Shown piece by piece: positions 46,760 to 59,290 of a stretch of DNA of 64,000 nt (position 1 is its first letter; every line of letters starts with the position of its first letter). The position numbers and the translations under genes are program-made. The notes beneath the pieces were generated by a model, which ran no database searches, was not told the DNA's origin, and saw only the letters and a list, made by a program, of their open reading frames with translations. The DNA comes from Omphiscola glabra. Its lineage: Eukaryota; Mollusca; Gastropoda; Lymnaeidae. The stretch covers positions 20,091,617-20,155,616 of the forward strand of contig OZ024794.1 in the NCBI GenBank assembly GCA_964017045.1, read 5' to 3'.

Positions 46760-48205
46760 AACATGTTTTTGTAGAGTACTGCACCTAATTAGACGATAAG
46801 CGAACAACAGTTTTTAAAGAAAAGTTTTAGAAAAAGAAAAATGAAAGTCTTCGTGTTTAGAAAATGTGGTCTTGACAACACCATCTGACTTAACAGATTA
46901 CACTTAAGAGCATTGCCATGATTTGGCTAGCCATTACTAAATACAATATTATTAAAAGAAATTTTTCTGTTTAAAAAAAAAACAGAAAATTAAATATCCC
47001 AGAAAATATTATTTAAGTCATTTATGTATGCCAAAGTATTAAACAACTTGTTCAACTTCAAGTATTTTAAAAAGTTAAAAATTAGAAATTATAACTTTTA
47101 AATTGTTGCTACAGTTGTTTTTTGTTTTGTTTTATTAACACACACTTTAGAATTTTAAGTTCCGATACTTTTGTTAAAGAATTGATCAGGTCTCGCATGC
47201 ACAAAATGTGTTAATTTAAATGCATTAAGTCTGTCCACCAATTTTAATTTATTCTTTACACAAAATGCCTTTAATTTGTGTCCAGCTGATAGTGGCTAGA
47301 ACATAAGTAAATTCTTCCAGTTTCAGGTGAAAAAAAAACCCAGCTGAGTCTTTTAATAAGATGACTCATTTTAACATGAGTAATATTTCATTAACTTAAA
47401 CCCCATCGTTAGATCGTGCGGTTTTGTCTGGAACGGGTTCTTGATAATAATATGTTTTTAATATACAACTGTCCAGCAAATCTGTTTCTCGTTTGCAGTT
47501 ACAGCAAGAAAGTTATGGAAAATGTCATCAATTTGTTTAGCAGGCTTACATTATTTATAGCCCAAGGGACTTTAGATGAAGAGAGAAATAATTACACAGT
47601 TTATTAAAAGCAAACACAGCGATTAGTACAGATGTGCTTTTCCACAAGAGCATCGTTGATTTCTTGAGACTATAATGAGGGGGGTGGGTAAGGAGTGATC
47701 GGGGTTATTCGAAACAAGAGATAAGGAATAACAAAATAAATCGGGAAGCATTGAAATCGGAGCGCCAACCAAAAGTAATAAGTTAAGGTCAGGGTGGATG
47801 AATGCCATTCTACCTCCAGCGATCTCTTCGATGGTACAATATATTTCATTGGTCATATTTATAGACCGACTCTTCTCAAATTTTACCAGTGTGCATGGCG
47901 CCGATTCGTGATTTGGGTAGAATTCCATGGACATTTTGTTCATCTTAAAACTAAGTCAAACTTTAGTGAAAAATCGAAGATAGCCAGATTTCACTTACGT
48001 GGGGCGATTACAATTGTAGTGTGCCGATGCTGTGGCGTGGGGAAGGGGTGTGGAGGGGGCGGTCCGCCCAGGCGTCTCTGTTTTCTCTATATTGGCATCT
48101 TCGGCCAACTGTAGAAGTTTTGTTTATTTTCTTGGCAGAAGACGGCAAAAAACTTAGCCCATGCACACAGAGCTTAACCTACCCTAGCTACGCCACTGTC
48201 TACAT
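46760..48205. other. Unassigned sequence
   Basis: AT-rich to about 47600. On the - strand, 47623-47943 is a 106-codon frame (IEEIAGGRMAFIHPDLNL) without recognisable similarity or splice support. Around 48030-48197, the ends GGCGTGGGGAAGGGG and CTAGCTACGCCACTG suggest a decayed hAT-like element into whose edge the next element inserted. Confidence 0.3.
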
Positions 48206-48401
48206 CAGCGGTTCTCAAACTGTGGGTCGCGACCCCTTCGGGGTCGCACGACACTTTCCCAGGGGTTGCCTAAGACCATCGGACAACACATATGCTCTAC
48301 AGTTATGAAGTAGCCACGAAAATAATTTTGTGGCTGGGGGTCGCCCCAACGAGAGGAACTGTATTAAAGGGTCGCGGCATTAGGAAGGTTGAGAACCACT
48401 G
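48206..48401 (+). mobile_element. SPIN-like hAT MITE, 196 bp
   Basis: Ends CAGCGGTTCTCAAACTGTGG and GGTTGAGAACCACTG form terminal inverted repeats. Inside are GTCGCGACCCC, CTAAGACCATCGGACAACAC, CAGTTATGAAGTAGC and AACTGTATTAAAGGGTCGCG. These blocks match, from memory, the SPIN (SPACE INVADERS) non-autonomous consensus. The target duplication is GTCTACAT (48198-48205) and GTCTAGAT (48402-48409), 7 of 8 identical. No transposase. Confidence 0.93.
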
Positions 48402-48469
48402 GTCTAGATGCTATTAATGGTGAAAGATTATCTGAATAATGTTGTTCTGATAACGCAGAGCTCAGCTCT

Positions 48470-48545
48470 GATTGGTGTGTGTTATGATTGAGACGTTGGC
48501 ATTCTTTGTGTGTTATGATTGAGACGTTGGCATTCTTTGTGTGTT
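48470..48545. repeat. Two to three tandem copies of a 31-bp unit
   Basis: Unit contains TGTGTGTTATGATTGAGACG. Confidence 0.88.
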
Positions 48546-48619
48546 CTAGTATTTTATTAAGAGACAAAGACAATTTTCTTCAAACTGCCTTTTAACTTAA
48601 ATCATGCTGAGACTCATTT

Positions 48620-49010
48620 GTGCAGCATTACGAAGCATAGTGATACAGCTCAGGTACTTCGTGTGTGCTCGTTGATTGTTTGGGATGAGTGCACCATGGG
48701 TCACAGCGGGGGAATAGAAAGCATTGGACTTAACTCTTCAGGACATCAGGGGGAAGTAAAGTATGCCTTCAGGATGAGATTAACATGCTACTGGCCGGTG
48801 ACTTCAGGCAGACACTACCCGTCTCTCCCTGATAACGCATTCTGATGAGGTCAAAATCATAGTTCGATCCTAGCGTGTCAACATGAGGGCTCATCTCAAA
48901 AGGGATCTAAAGACAGAGGAGTTCTCAAACTTCAATCTCTAAAAAAGGAGTTGTGAATTTAATTGAAGATAGTGGCAAAGTATACACTCCAGATTGTATT
49001 CTCTGTGAAA
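48620..49010 (+). pseudogene. Helitron helicase relic
   Basis: Scattered over several frames are LIVWDECTMGHSGGIES, INMLLAGDFRQTLPVSP-like codons (48780-48830, frame changes) and SDEVK followed by RAHLKRDLKTEEFSN. The IWDEC and LAGDFRQ..P motifs are helicase motifs II and III of the Pif1-like helicase of Helitron transposons. Frame changes and stops show it is dead. Ends not found. Confidence 0.75.
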
Positions 49011-50985
49011 GCTATCGTCCATCTCCCCCCTAGACAGCGAAGAGGCCACGACAAGCATTTCCGACTTTTAAAAACAAGAACTCAGTACAGGAGCTCCTCG
49101 TTCCTGCCAAAGACAATAAGGGACTAGAAAAAGCTTCCAAAAACAGTTGAGGCGACTACACTTGACACATTTGCGTCCTCCTGTCTTCCAACTCCCAGTT
49201 CATAACACCATTGCCGAGTTATCCTTGCAACCAGTTAACTATCTCCTTCAAAACCAAGCAAAGTAAAAACATAGGAGCCAGGATGATCAATTCATTGATC
49301 GTGGGCACTCAACATATAGAAGAAGAGCTAAGCATAAGTCAAGTGCCTGCTAACGTGTATCTAAATGCTATTGGTTGGGGGGGGGGGGGAGGTGTACAAA
49401 AGGCTTCGACCAAATGTTTTAATCGTTGTTTGACCATCTATTTTTATTACAGAACAATATTTGTTTTAACTTCTCAGCCAATCACATTGACTCATTTGAT
49501 GCACCTTAGAGTTCCAAAAAGGAAAGCGTTTATGTTTTAAAACACTTGAGATTTTTACTTTTCATTCTCTCAAACAACGTTGCGAAGGATATTCAGCTAT
49601 AGAGTTGAGGTAGGTGTCCTATTTTAAATGTAATGGGCGGTTGGGCCAGGCGTAACACTGGTCGGCTTGATGAGCAAATGATTGAAAAACAGTAGCGACC
49701 GCGCTTTGTGGACCAGGTTTGGTAACAAAAAGTAAAAGCAATGTCCAGATACAGATGTAGATCAGATCATTTGAATTTAATGTAACGTAATTTCTTGTCC
49801 CAATAGGACAGTTGGAAAAAAAACCCACAGTATTCCTTGTCTTGTTTACATCATTCCTTCATTCATAACGAGGCGCACACGTCACACACACTATTCATGC
49901 GCGCCGGTGGTGTCACGCGATAACAATGGCGTCAAATGGGTGTTCAGAAAGGTAATACAACACACACAAAACACACACGCTAATCTCATCCTGGCCGTAC
50001 TGAAGTATATGAATCAGTTAAATACTGATTACCGTTACATCAAGAATTACTTTATTTAATTGTTCACTAAGCAAAAAAAAAAACAATGAAATACACACGT
50101 AACAATATCACATGCAGTCATAAAATACATATAGTGATGAAATTCACAATTGGCATACATTATTTTTTTTAAGAACTAAATTCATAGTTTATAATATACA
50201 ACTAATGAGTGCATGCATTGGCTTAGCTAGGGGTGTGGACCACACCGGGTGGCACATCCTAATGGGGTGACAACAAATTGAAAAACTGCATATTTACAGA
50301 GCACACTCTGTTCGGTCTAACCTAACTTTTCCTAAAAGGGTAACAGATCAGGCGTAAATTCTAAATGATATCGACGGCCAAATCACCTGGCCAGAGCTAG
50401 GGGGTAATCACTTAATTCGTATTTCTGCATAGTCTTATTTATCCTCACTTCTACCTATGACCAGCGCAGCGGTCATTTTGTCGACAATGCCCAGTCTTGT
50501 CATTCGAAAATAGAATTACATTTTATTTTAATCAGATCCTATGTCCGTAAAATTATTTAATATTTGTTAAATCATCTCAGAAAACGCAGAGTAGCAGCGA
50601 GTGTTTTCTACATATCAACATTGATAACTTTTCAAAAAATCCGAATGATAAGTAAATAAGAACTATAGACAAGCACCTGTTTTATTTTTACCTGCGACTT
50701 CAAACATTACAAGCCACCCACCGAGAGGCCAGAACTCGCAGCTGAGTAGATGTCAGTTCGGTGTTTGTGAAAAGTCGGGGGAGGGGTGGGGCTAGTGTAG
50801 ACGGTTGTATGTGGGGTTGCGTGGGGGTGTAGACGGATGTAAGCTTAACATGGGGACCAGAAAATCATTAAGTTTAACTGAGATCCTTTAAAGCACGTTT
50901 GTTTGAGTGTTACATAAACTCAGGGTCTCTGTCAGCTTTATATTCGTGAGGGGGGGGGGGGCACTGCCACCCGGGGAAAGTCAAG
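49011..50985. other. Unassigned sequence with transposon-like traces
   Basis: G tract at 49377-49389. GGCTTAGCTAGGGGTGTGGAC at 50220 resembles the left end of hAT-like elements, without a clear right end. Poly-G at 50950-50962. No exon recognised. Confidence 0.3.
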
Positions 50986-50989
50986 TACC

Positions 50990-51960
50990 CTCACCCCCCC
51001 CCCCCCCCCCCCGAGCAAAAAATATGTACAACAATAAAACAAATTATATTTTATTTAGAAAATACCAAATTGTCATTTTTTAAACAATTTTTTAAAAATA
51101 TATTAGCTGGTGTCAAGATTCCGTTTATAATAAGTGAAATCTATGAAATATCGCTGCGCTCGATATATTTTATGATCCGTATGGTAAATCTTCTTAGAAG
51201 CTTACATTATTCGATTGTAAATATTGCAATGTTTCGAAAATTTGCTGATTATGAGCCGAAGTATTACTTCCCGCTGGCATTTATTTGTATTTTTTGTTTA
51301 ATTATTTTTTTTTGCAAACTCACAAGTTTAAAGACATTAATAACACTGCATTAAACTACATTTGTTTCAATTTTAAGGTCTGTAATTTTAATAGAGTTCT
51401 CACTAAGTATCAAACGTGAGCAAAAAATCTCATGTTTTCAAAGTATATTTTATAATAAAAGAATGAATTTTAAACAAGGGAATGGTGTTAATTATAAATT
51501 GAAAGATGGCGTCATGCTTTCAAAAATATAGTTATTATTAGCATCAGTGTTTCTTTCGGCTATCTCTCCAAGGGGACACTCTCCCCCCACCCCCCCCCCC
51601 CAAGCAGGAGCACAATGTGTACAACAATAAAACAAAATTATTTTTTTTTAAATTAGAAATGACAATTGCATAGTAACTGGTGCCGTTAGGCGATTACAAT
51701 TAGTACAATCGATGAAATATCGCTAGGCTCGATATATTTGATGATCCGTATATTTAAGGCTAATCAAGTTATAGTATTCGGTTATAAAATTCGCACTGAC
51801 CAATCCAGCCTTACTTCCTTTTCGAATATATCGCTACTTTTATTTATTTATTTTTGCAATTTCACAATTTTAAAGACTTTAATTACTCTATATTAAAAGA
51901 CATTTACATACATATAAAGGTCTACTATTGTTATAATAGTTAGTCAAGTATTAAACATGT
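50990..51960. repeat. Direct duplication of a block of about 400 bp
   Basis: Copies at about 50990-51420 and 51590-51960 share TGTACAACAATAAAACAAA, ATGAAATATCGCT..GCTCGAT and GATGATCCGTAT-like blocks and TTTAAAGAC, each beginning with a C tract. Divergence is considerable. Confidence 0.7.
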
Positions 51961-53015
51961 GCAATCTGTTTTCAAATTATAGTTCATTATAATTTCTTCT
52001 TTAAACAAATCATGTCTTCTTATAATAGTTATGCCTTTAAGATCCAATTTATAAAAAATTACCAGTATTTCTAATTTAGAATTTAAAGGTCGCAAAGAAA
52101 TAGTGCACGTTTCATAAAATATTTTTAAATCAAAAGTGTTTTTGTCTTCTTTAAATGTGGTACAGTGCTACCTTTGTTACAAAGTTTGCTGAATAACAGA
52201 TTTGTTTTTTAATACTTAGCATATATTAATTATTATTAACTTCCCAACTGTTTTTATGGCCGAAAAACAAACAAAGGGCCCCATCCATTGGCTTTGCATT
52301 TATTTTTCTATATTATTAATTTTATTTTAGATGAGAATCCAGTAGAAAGCTAATACTTTTTTTTGTGAACGAGCATTTCGATCATCACGCCAATTCCATT
52401 TTTTGGTATGGGTTTAAAAAAAATGCCAAATAAAAAAATTTCAATCTACTGAATATTGCGAAATTTATACTTTATTGGCATACGAATTTCCCTTATATAA
52501 AATCACTCATTAATAAATATATAATGTCTTTTGTAAACAACTCATGTCTTCTTAAAATAGTTATGCCGTTCATAGGCAATTTATACAAATGACCAGTTTT
52601 CAAAACCCATAAAAATGTATAGAACTTTCTAATAAACCTGTTTTTAATTCCTTTTGACTCTGGTAAAATTGGGAAATATTTAGAAAAGGTAGTCTAAGCA
52701 TTATAAGTATACGTAAAGTGTGGTTTTTCCCATTTGCGTTCATCATATAAAATAATCCTTTCAGTGCTTTTTAATTAAATTTGTTTTTTTTTGAAAATTT
52801 ATTTATTATTTAAGTAGGTATCCCTAAAAATGATGTAAATAAAAAATAAAAGCCACACAACTATTTTTAGTTAAAATATTATTTTAATTATTTATTTTTT
52901 TATGCATAACATATGCAGGTCAAGCAGTTTCCGTTTTGCCAACCATGCATGGAAAGATGATAATTAAGAAAATAACATCATCACATCATTTAGCCCCTAA
53001 AATATCCGAGGCACC
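51961..53015. other. AT-rich unassigned sequence
   Basis: The block at 52010-52080 (CATGTCTTCTTATAATAGTT) recurs at about 52545-52610, suggesting further old duplication. Confidence 0.4.
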
Positions 53016-53489
53016 CTTCAGTCGTAGGGGTTGCCTGGCGCACACGATGGCTCTGGGGTTAAGTTGCACCTACATTTTTTAACTAGGATATCTTCCGTTG
53101 CTTTCCAATTAAGTTTATAATGTTGCAAAACTAAATTCAGATATTTGAAAAAAAATGCATTCTTGTATTTTGAATTTATTAAAAAATTTCTGGTGACTAT
53201 AATGATACACCTCTTGATTTTGAAATAATTAAAAATTTTCTGGGGAGCAGGCTTCCTCAAACCCATCCACCGATCAAGATTCATCGGCGCCATCGATTTC
53301 CTCCCTACGTCTCGATGAAAATGATCGCCGATTTTGGTATCAATAGATACACTGCCTAGTGGCGTAGCTACTATTAAGGCTGTCATGAATGGCCACATAT
53401 TTTTGCCGTCCTCCCTTTTACGATTCAAACTCTGCAGTTGTCCAAAAAAGCCACACCAGCAAATAAAGAGAAAGTGACACTTGGGTGGA

Positions 53490-53770
53490 CCACTCCATCC
53501 GCCCTATTTCGACGCCATTATCAGTGGCGAATCTACAGTGTTTGGCGTTAGAGGACAGGATTCATTTTCACCATCCCTGAAGCCCATTATTTTCAAACAA
53601 TTTATTCCATCAAGGCCCACCCTCCCCCCCCCCCGCAAGTCTAACGCCCTGGAACGTATGTCCCATCTGCCACCCCTTAGCTACGCCTTTGGCCACTGGC
53701 ATTTGGCATAGCCCCCCCCCCCCCGGGCCCGAAAATCTGAAGCGCCCACGAGGGGGACATTTCTGAACAA
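53490..53770. repeat. Interspersed repeat R2, copy 2
   Basis: Homologous to 37500-37830 in the same orientation, with C tracts at 53623-53633 and 53711-53723. Confidence 0.6.
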
Positions 53771-53784
53771 AATCTGCATAAACT

Positions 53785-54545
53785 ATGTGCTGTGAGATGA
53801 GAACCACTGAACAACGGTCTGAGCCACCCGAGGAGCTATCTGGACCCAGCGGAAAATTAAGAACTAGTCTCGATGCGGAGATCGAGGCAATACTGGTTGC
53901 TCTGAAGAGGGTCCACCAACGCCTTGCAAAGAGGCAAAACTTCCCCGACGTAGTGGTCTTCACCGATTCACGCTCTGCTCTAGAGTACGTGGAAAGGGGC
54001 CCTAGGGAGACCACAATGGTTGACACCATTCTGGAAATGGTAGTTAACATCAGTACAAAGGGCGGCAAAGTAATCTTGCAGTTCATCGCTTCGCACGTTG
54101 ATGTGACGCAGAACGACAGAGCGGACTTCCTAGTCAAAGAAGACGCGGCCCCGCCGCAACCCAACAAACCAATAACCCAGCTGAGGGTCAACGCTTGGCT
54201 AAAAGACCACTTCCGAGAGAAGTGGCTTAACGGGTGGGCCGCAGGAGAAAGCGACACCTGGTGGAAACTCAAGAGAGGAGAACAGTATCATCTCCCAGAT
54301 GAGGACAGGCCATTGCGCGACGCACAGTTACCTCCATAGGCTGGAAGACAGAAGGGAACCCAGCTACAGGTTTTGTGGCCAGGACGACGAGACAGTGGCC
54401 CACTTGGTGATCGCTTGCCCCGATGGAGGTGTGGGGGCCGAAGGTCGTAACCCAGAGGCCTGCCTTGAAGAACTGATATACGGCGACGCCCAGCAGACGG
54501 GGCAAGCCGCCAAAGTGATTGCCAGGGCTCTAAGAGAGTAAATAT
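53785..54545 (+). pseudogene. LINE RNase H domain and C-terminal CCHC region, frameshifted
   Basis: The first frame (53785 to about 54285) has LDAEIEAILVALKRV, VVVFTDSRSALEYVERG and FIASHVDVTQNDRADFLVKE: the glutamate, TDS aspartate, histidine and last aspartate positions of RNase H. The first catalytic aspartate is missing through 5' truncation. A frame change near 54285 leads to MRTGHCATHSYLHRLEDR, YRFCGQDDETVAHLVIACP, the cysteine/histidine motif that follows RNase H in I- and Jockey-type elements. It is GC-richer than its surroundings. Confidence 0.9.
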
Positions 54546-54696
54546 CAGCCCTAGAGAATGAAACATTATTAGTAGCATTGTTCGCCTTGACTCGCTCACG
54601 TTGTTATTGCTTATGTATCATAAATTCACAACTACCATCATTGAATCGTATCTACAGCACAGACTTCTAAATTTCTTTTCGTTTGAAACGAAGTGG

Positions 54697-54724
54697 TGGT
54701 TTGGGGGGGGGGGGGGGGGGGGGG
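54697..54724. repeat. Poly-G tract
   Basis: A run of 20 or more G. Confidence 0.9.
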
Positions 54725-54847
54725 ACAAAATCAGCAAATTAATTGCTTCATTTCACATTATAAGCTTTTGAATAAATTTGGGATACACAGCTTATAAATT
54801 TTGGATACACAGCTTATAACTTGCTCCGACTATTATGAAGGTCGTTT

Positions 54848-55012
54848 CTATTAAAGATGGTCAGTTCTCTTGTACGGGTCGTCTAATAAGAAGGTCGGTA
54901 CTCTTATACGGGTCGTCTGTTAAGAACGTCAGTTCTCTTGTACGGGTCGTCTAATAAGAAGGTCGGTACTCTTGTACGGATCGTCTGTTAAAAAGGTTGG
55001 TTCTCTTGCACG
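54848..55012. repeat. Minisatellite, 34-bp unit, about 5 copies
   Basis: Unit contains TTCTCTTGTACGGGTCGTCT; AATAAGAAGG and GTTAAGAACG ends alternate, giving a 68-bp dimer. Confidence 0.9.
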
Positions 55013-56940
55013 ATTTTGCTACTGCGCAGAAGCCTCTCAACGGGCCGCCTAGATTTAGTTCATCTTCATTTCAGATTGAATACAATTAATGGTTCAAGTA
55101 TTCGGACTAAATTATTTTTATGATTTCTGTGATGGCTAATGCTCCATTTTATCCGTGATCCCTTCTTGGCCACCAGGGGTGCAGCTAATGTAAGTACCGC
55201 ACGGGGTCAACCAAAATGTTGTCCATCCCTTCCAGGAAAAAAGACCCCTTTGTCTGGCCGAAAAATATTTTTTAAATTCGACGGAGTCAAGTCACCCCCT
55301 CAGCCCCGCTACCTTTACCTACGCCACTGTGTGTTACTAAGATTTTTTTTTGTTTAAATAAACTTAACCCAAATTGGTTTTTTTAAATGGAAATAAAATG
55401 GATAATTGTATTTTTATAGCTACCTCACAGATGCCGCGCAGCAGTTTTGAGCATCCGCGCAGCAAATTTTTATAAAAATACATTCGAACAGATACGCTGC
55501 ACTCTGCTAAGTAAAACTTTGCACACACCTTTATGATTTTGCACACGAACCAGCAAACCTTAGAGGAAACATTGATTCCAACTGAATATGACGCAATGAT
55601 AACATTCCCAACGGAAGAGAATAACAGGATTATAAGAAGAATGGCGCAACTTTGTCAGATGTGATTTCTCCGTTGACAACCAAGCAAGTTAAAGGTTTTT
55701 ACCTTTGTCTTTGTTTAAGCTCATTGCACATTCTTTCCAGAAATATAAATAGTCCAATAATGACAAGCTGACAACCAGGAGTCTCAAATAAATACTATGG
55801 TCACTCAAACAACTAGTAAATCAGAACAGCTCCAGGTGTGGACCCCCATCAACCCTCCCACACCCTCTTTTAAAAAAAAAAAATTTTTAAAAATAGATAA
55901 ACCACCTCTACAGTGCAAAGACTCGTTCTAGATTCGCCACTGATCAAAGCTGCAGTGTATCAGAAATCAGTTGAAAATAGCAAGACCGGCTGCTAAACAA
56001 TGTGTTCACATTAACATTAGATATGCAAGATCGACCGCTTATCCCTGTGTAATCAGTCATATAAGCCAAGTTGATCTTCGTTTATCGCCGACACAGGCCA
56101 GTTGTGCGAGCCATGTGCATCCAGCTTTCTTAAGGCCCATGGCCAGGAGACTTTGTAATCCCTTATCTTAATATCGACGCCAGCAAATATTTATCTGATC
56201 CTTGTTAAGGCCAAGATCGTTTTAACCCCACCCATCAACCACCACACACCCCCCCCCCCCCAAAAAAAAAACAGGCCCCCCATTACTCCTCCCTTCGTTG
56301 GATCATGAGTTTATATATCAATGTGTTTACCTTGTCAGGCGCTTATGGAACACGTTCGTCTGGTGCTCACAGGTGCATGCTGGGTCAGGCTAAGGCCAGA
56401 TCTGTGCCTTGATCAATGACGTCATTCGATATCACTAACATGGCATTATTTAATTTTTTTTAAAAAACTTTTGTGAGAAATGAATGTAAGGAGGAGGCTG
56501 AATATATGGAAAGAAAATGAGTGAAAAGAGCGTGCGATATATTATAAGTTAGCGAGGACAAGAGAGATGAGAGAAAAGATAGAGAGAGAGCGAAGACAGC
56601 GAAAGTCAGTACAAGCTAGAGAGGCAAGCAAGATAGAGAAGCAATATGAGGGGTCAAGAGAGAAAGAAGGGAGAGGTATATGCAATATAATTGATGTAGC
56701 ACAGAAGAGAGCAAGTGAGAGAAACGGGAGAGAGAAGGCGCCAAGAGTGAGTGGACAATAGAGGGATGGGGGTTTTGAATAAGAAATACAAAGAGTGGGG
56801 CCGGTTGGGGGGGGGGCACAGCAATAATGAGACTCCAAGATTGAAACAGTTTCAATTAGTGGTAGTGGGGGTCACGTGTTTGAAGACAGGGTTGGGGCTG
56901 TGGATTAGCTATCCTTTTATTGGGCAGGATCATTTGGTAC
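55013..56940. other. Unassigned sequence
   Basis: 55165-55330 has CCAGGGGTGCAGCTA and CTACGCCACTG at its ends, a possible worn hAT-like element without a target duplication. 56555-56720 is purine-rich (GAGA). CCCATGGCCAGGAGAC at 56130 recurs inverted at 58566. No gene recognised. Confidence 0.3.
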
Positions 56941-56941
56941 G

Positions 56942-57160
56942 CAATCCCTCTCTTTCTATTGGTACGATCTGCGGATAAGAAATCCCTCTCTTTTTATTGG
57001 TAGACTCTGTGGATAAGTAATCCCTCTCTTTTTATTGGTAGAATCTGTGGATAAGCAATCCCTCTCTTTTTATTGGTAGAATCTGTGGATAAGCTATCAC
57101 TCTCTTTTTATTGGTAGGATATATGGATAAGCAATCCCTCTCTTTTTATTGGGTAATCCT
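56942..57160. repeat. Minisatellite, 38-bp unit, about 5-6 copies
   Basis: Unit contains AATCCCTCTCTTTTTATTGG and CTGTGGATAAG. Confidence 0.94.
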
Positions 57161-57550
57161 TCTCTTTCTTTCTTACTATGTGTACATTGTGTTCCCTTTC
57201 TGTCCTTAACGTAATGTACATAAAAGCTATGACGTATGTTTTACATCACAGCCCCTCCATTAGTGACACTCTTATGCATTATTCTCTCCATTGTTTATTG
57301 AATAAACTTCAGGACAGAAAATCGGAAGGGGGAAAAAAACGGAAACAGAATGTATTGATTAATTATTAAGGTCATGGGGTCAAAAGGTGAAGGTTGATTT
57401 TGCCCCCACGCGCTCGCCTCACTTCCACACTTAGAGTCTGCTGCGTCACGGCTGTCTTTTTTTGTTTTTTTTTACTGCATCGTGAGATGTCATGTTATGT
57501 TATGAGCTAATTTATCAACAGCTCCGGGAAGTGAGGCTAACGGCTAGCGT

Positions 57551-57558
57551 ATAAATAC
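57551..57558 (+). promoter_or_regulatory. Candidate TATA box
   Basis: GCGTATAAATACAGC stands out from its surroundings. About 30 bases on comes ACACATGGG. No exon chain downstream supports a gene, so this may be chance. Confidence 0.2.
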
Positions 57559-57599
57559 AGCAGAGAAACCAACACATGGGAACTGTCTGTTGCACCGGA

Positions 57600-58722
57600 C
57601 AGACTAGTCCCACTTTAGGTCCGTGGGATGTGGGACGTGGACGTAATAGTTAAACCGAATCCCACCCCCCCCCTTTTTTCCCCAATCATTTCCGATATTT
57701 AAAACGTATTGTGTTCATCATCACGGTTTGAGAATTGTTTGATTCTCATGCCTGGTTAGGGGCGAGAATTCTTTTTTTCTTCCATTCGTGGCTCAATGTG
57801 GTGAGAGGTGATTGGGTGGGCTGGTTGTGGGGGGGGGGGGTGTCATAAGATTAGAATATTGGTTTTTAACCAGCGGCTAACAGAAAGTTCTTGGCTTGGT
57901 ATATTTGAATAAAATACTCCTTGCTAAAATGTATTGGTTCAGAGGAATGACCAGAGCAGTAGCCTTCGGAAACTGAAATGTTGAAGGGCTTCGTGGATAT
58001 GACTGATGACAAAAAAATGTCTGAACATAATATACGGTTATGTTTATGTTACATGTTGTACACATTCAGACGGAAGTGAAGAAGAATCCACGGAATCCGA
58101 ACAACATAAAATAATCGACATAAATATTTAAAATAAACGAGGTTTCGACTATGTTAAAACTTAGCATATAACGTTTTGAGGTTGGGGATTGGGGATGGGT
58201 AATTTAATTGAAACTTTTGTCGGGATAAGACCCCCACATCCTATTAAAAAATCCACATGTATGGGAAGAATGAAAATGAAAGGGAAAGACTAAAAAAACG
58301 ACCAGAACGTTTCTGGTTTCAGGAGACGAAGAGCTTAAGTATAGCTGGCTACCCCACAGAGGGATTAGCATTAATGAGGCGGAAAACAAGGGGGACAACC
58401 GTAAAATTCTAGATTGTACACCTGAACAGACGCAATGGCCTGGAAGAGCTGGAAGTGTCCAATTGGGAGTGGTCGGACTTTGAACAGCAAGGAAAACATG
58501 ATCCTTTCAAAGATGATTGTTAAAACGTGATTTTTTTTTTTTTTAAAATTAAATTTTTGTTTTTGACAGTCTCCTGGCCATGGGCCTTTTTCTGCTGAAA
58601 ATCCAAACTTGATATGAAGTGTGTTAGAAACGTCACTAGCCTACTGTGTGGAGTTCTCAAGCAATTAAAACGCGTGGGTCTAAGACAGGGAAAATTGAAA
58701 CAAATCTATTGCTTCCCATTAC
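57600..58722. other. Unassigned sequence
   Basis: C tract at 57665-57673 and G tract at 57829-57840; no exon or element recognised. Confidence 0.35.
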
Positions 58723-58839
58723 GACATCTTGAAATGACCATGACATAATTGGTTGGTGGGTAAAAGATAGGTTGTTTATCCCCTGTCATAACTATCCTTT
58801 ATCCTCCAACCGACGATGTGATGGTCATTTCAAAATGTC
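58723..58839. mobile_element. Foldback element, 117 bp
   Basis: GACATCTTGAAATGACCAT at the left and ATGGTCATTTCAAAATGTC at the right continue inward as arms of about 44 bp (also GGTTGGTGGG versus CCTCCAACC), leaving a loop of about 25 bp. It is probably a hairpin-type MITE; no clear target duplication was found. Confidence 0.75.
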
Positions 58840-58934
58840 CTTGCTAGACTATATCGAGATGATGTGGGATTAATTGTAGGGGATGACACAAACATAATGA
58901 AGTGATATAATGCTCTATGTATGTACGAAAGTTT

Positions 58935-59290
58935 GACGTCCTGGTGGGTTCAACAGCGTGCAAAATAAAATTCCCGATAACTACACTTAATGAGATTCTT
59001 ACAAAATACCGCAAATGCATTTGGTGCGTAATTGCTTCTTTCATTTTATGGAAATCGTCTCAAGCTAAATAATATGTAATAAATCTGCGTTAAAAGGGGA
59101 GGCGGGCCATTAGAGTATTATAATAGTTCAGGGGCGTGAAAAAAAGTGTGCGTTAGCGTACTGGTGGGGGGGGGGGGGGGTCGTATGGTAGCACTAATGG
59201 AGATTCTTATAAAGTGCGTTACTTTAAAGCATGTTTTGTCAAGTAAATATTAATAAAAGGGATGTTCGCATTGCCTGAGTTATTGCTTAG
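58935..59290 (-). repeat. Interspersed repeat R1, copy
   Basis: AAATTCCCGATAACT, GGGGCGTGAAAAAAAGTGTG, a G tract (59163-59179) and TTCTTATAAAGTGCGTTAC match the other R1 copies. Confidence 0.75.

Noticed and set aside
45097..46807. Three overlapping - strand ORFs of 436-555 codons
   Set aside because: They are translations of a 23-bp tandem repeat that lacks stops in any frame; identical peptides appear in all three frames.
47623..47943. 106-codon - strand ORF
   Set aside because: The sequence looks non-repetitive but has no recognisable domain and no supporting signals; left as unassigned.
53018..53428. 136-codon - strand ORF
   Set aside because: No recognisable motif, AT-rich low-complexity centre, and no splice or paralogue support.
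55165..55330. hAT-like MITE
   Set aside because: The ends are weakly complementary and no 8-bp target duplication is present.
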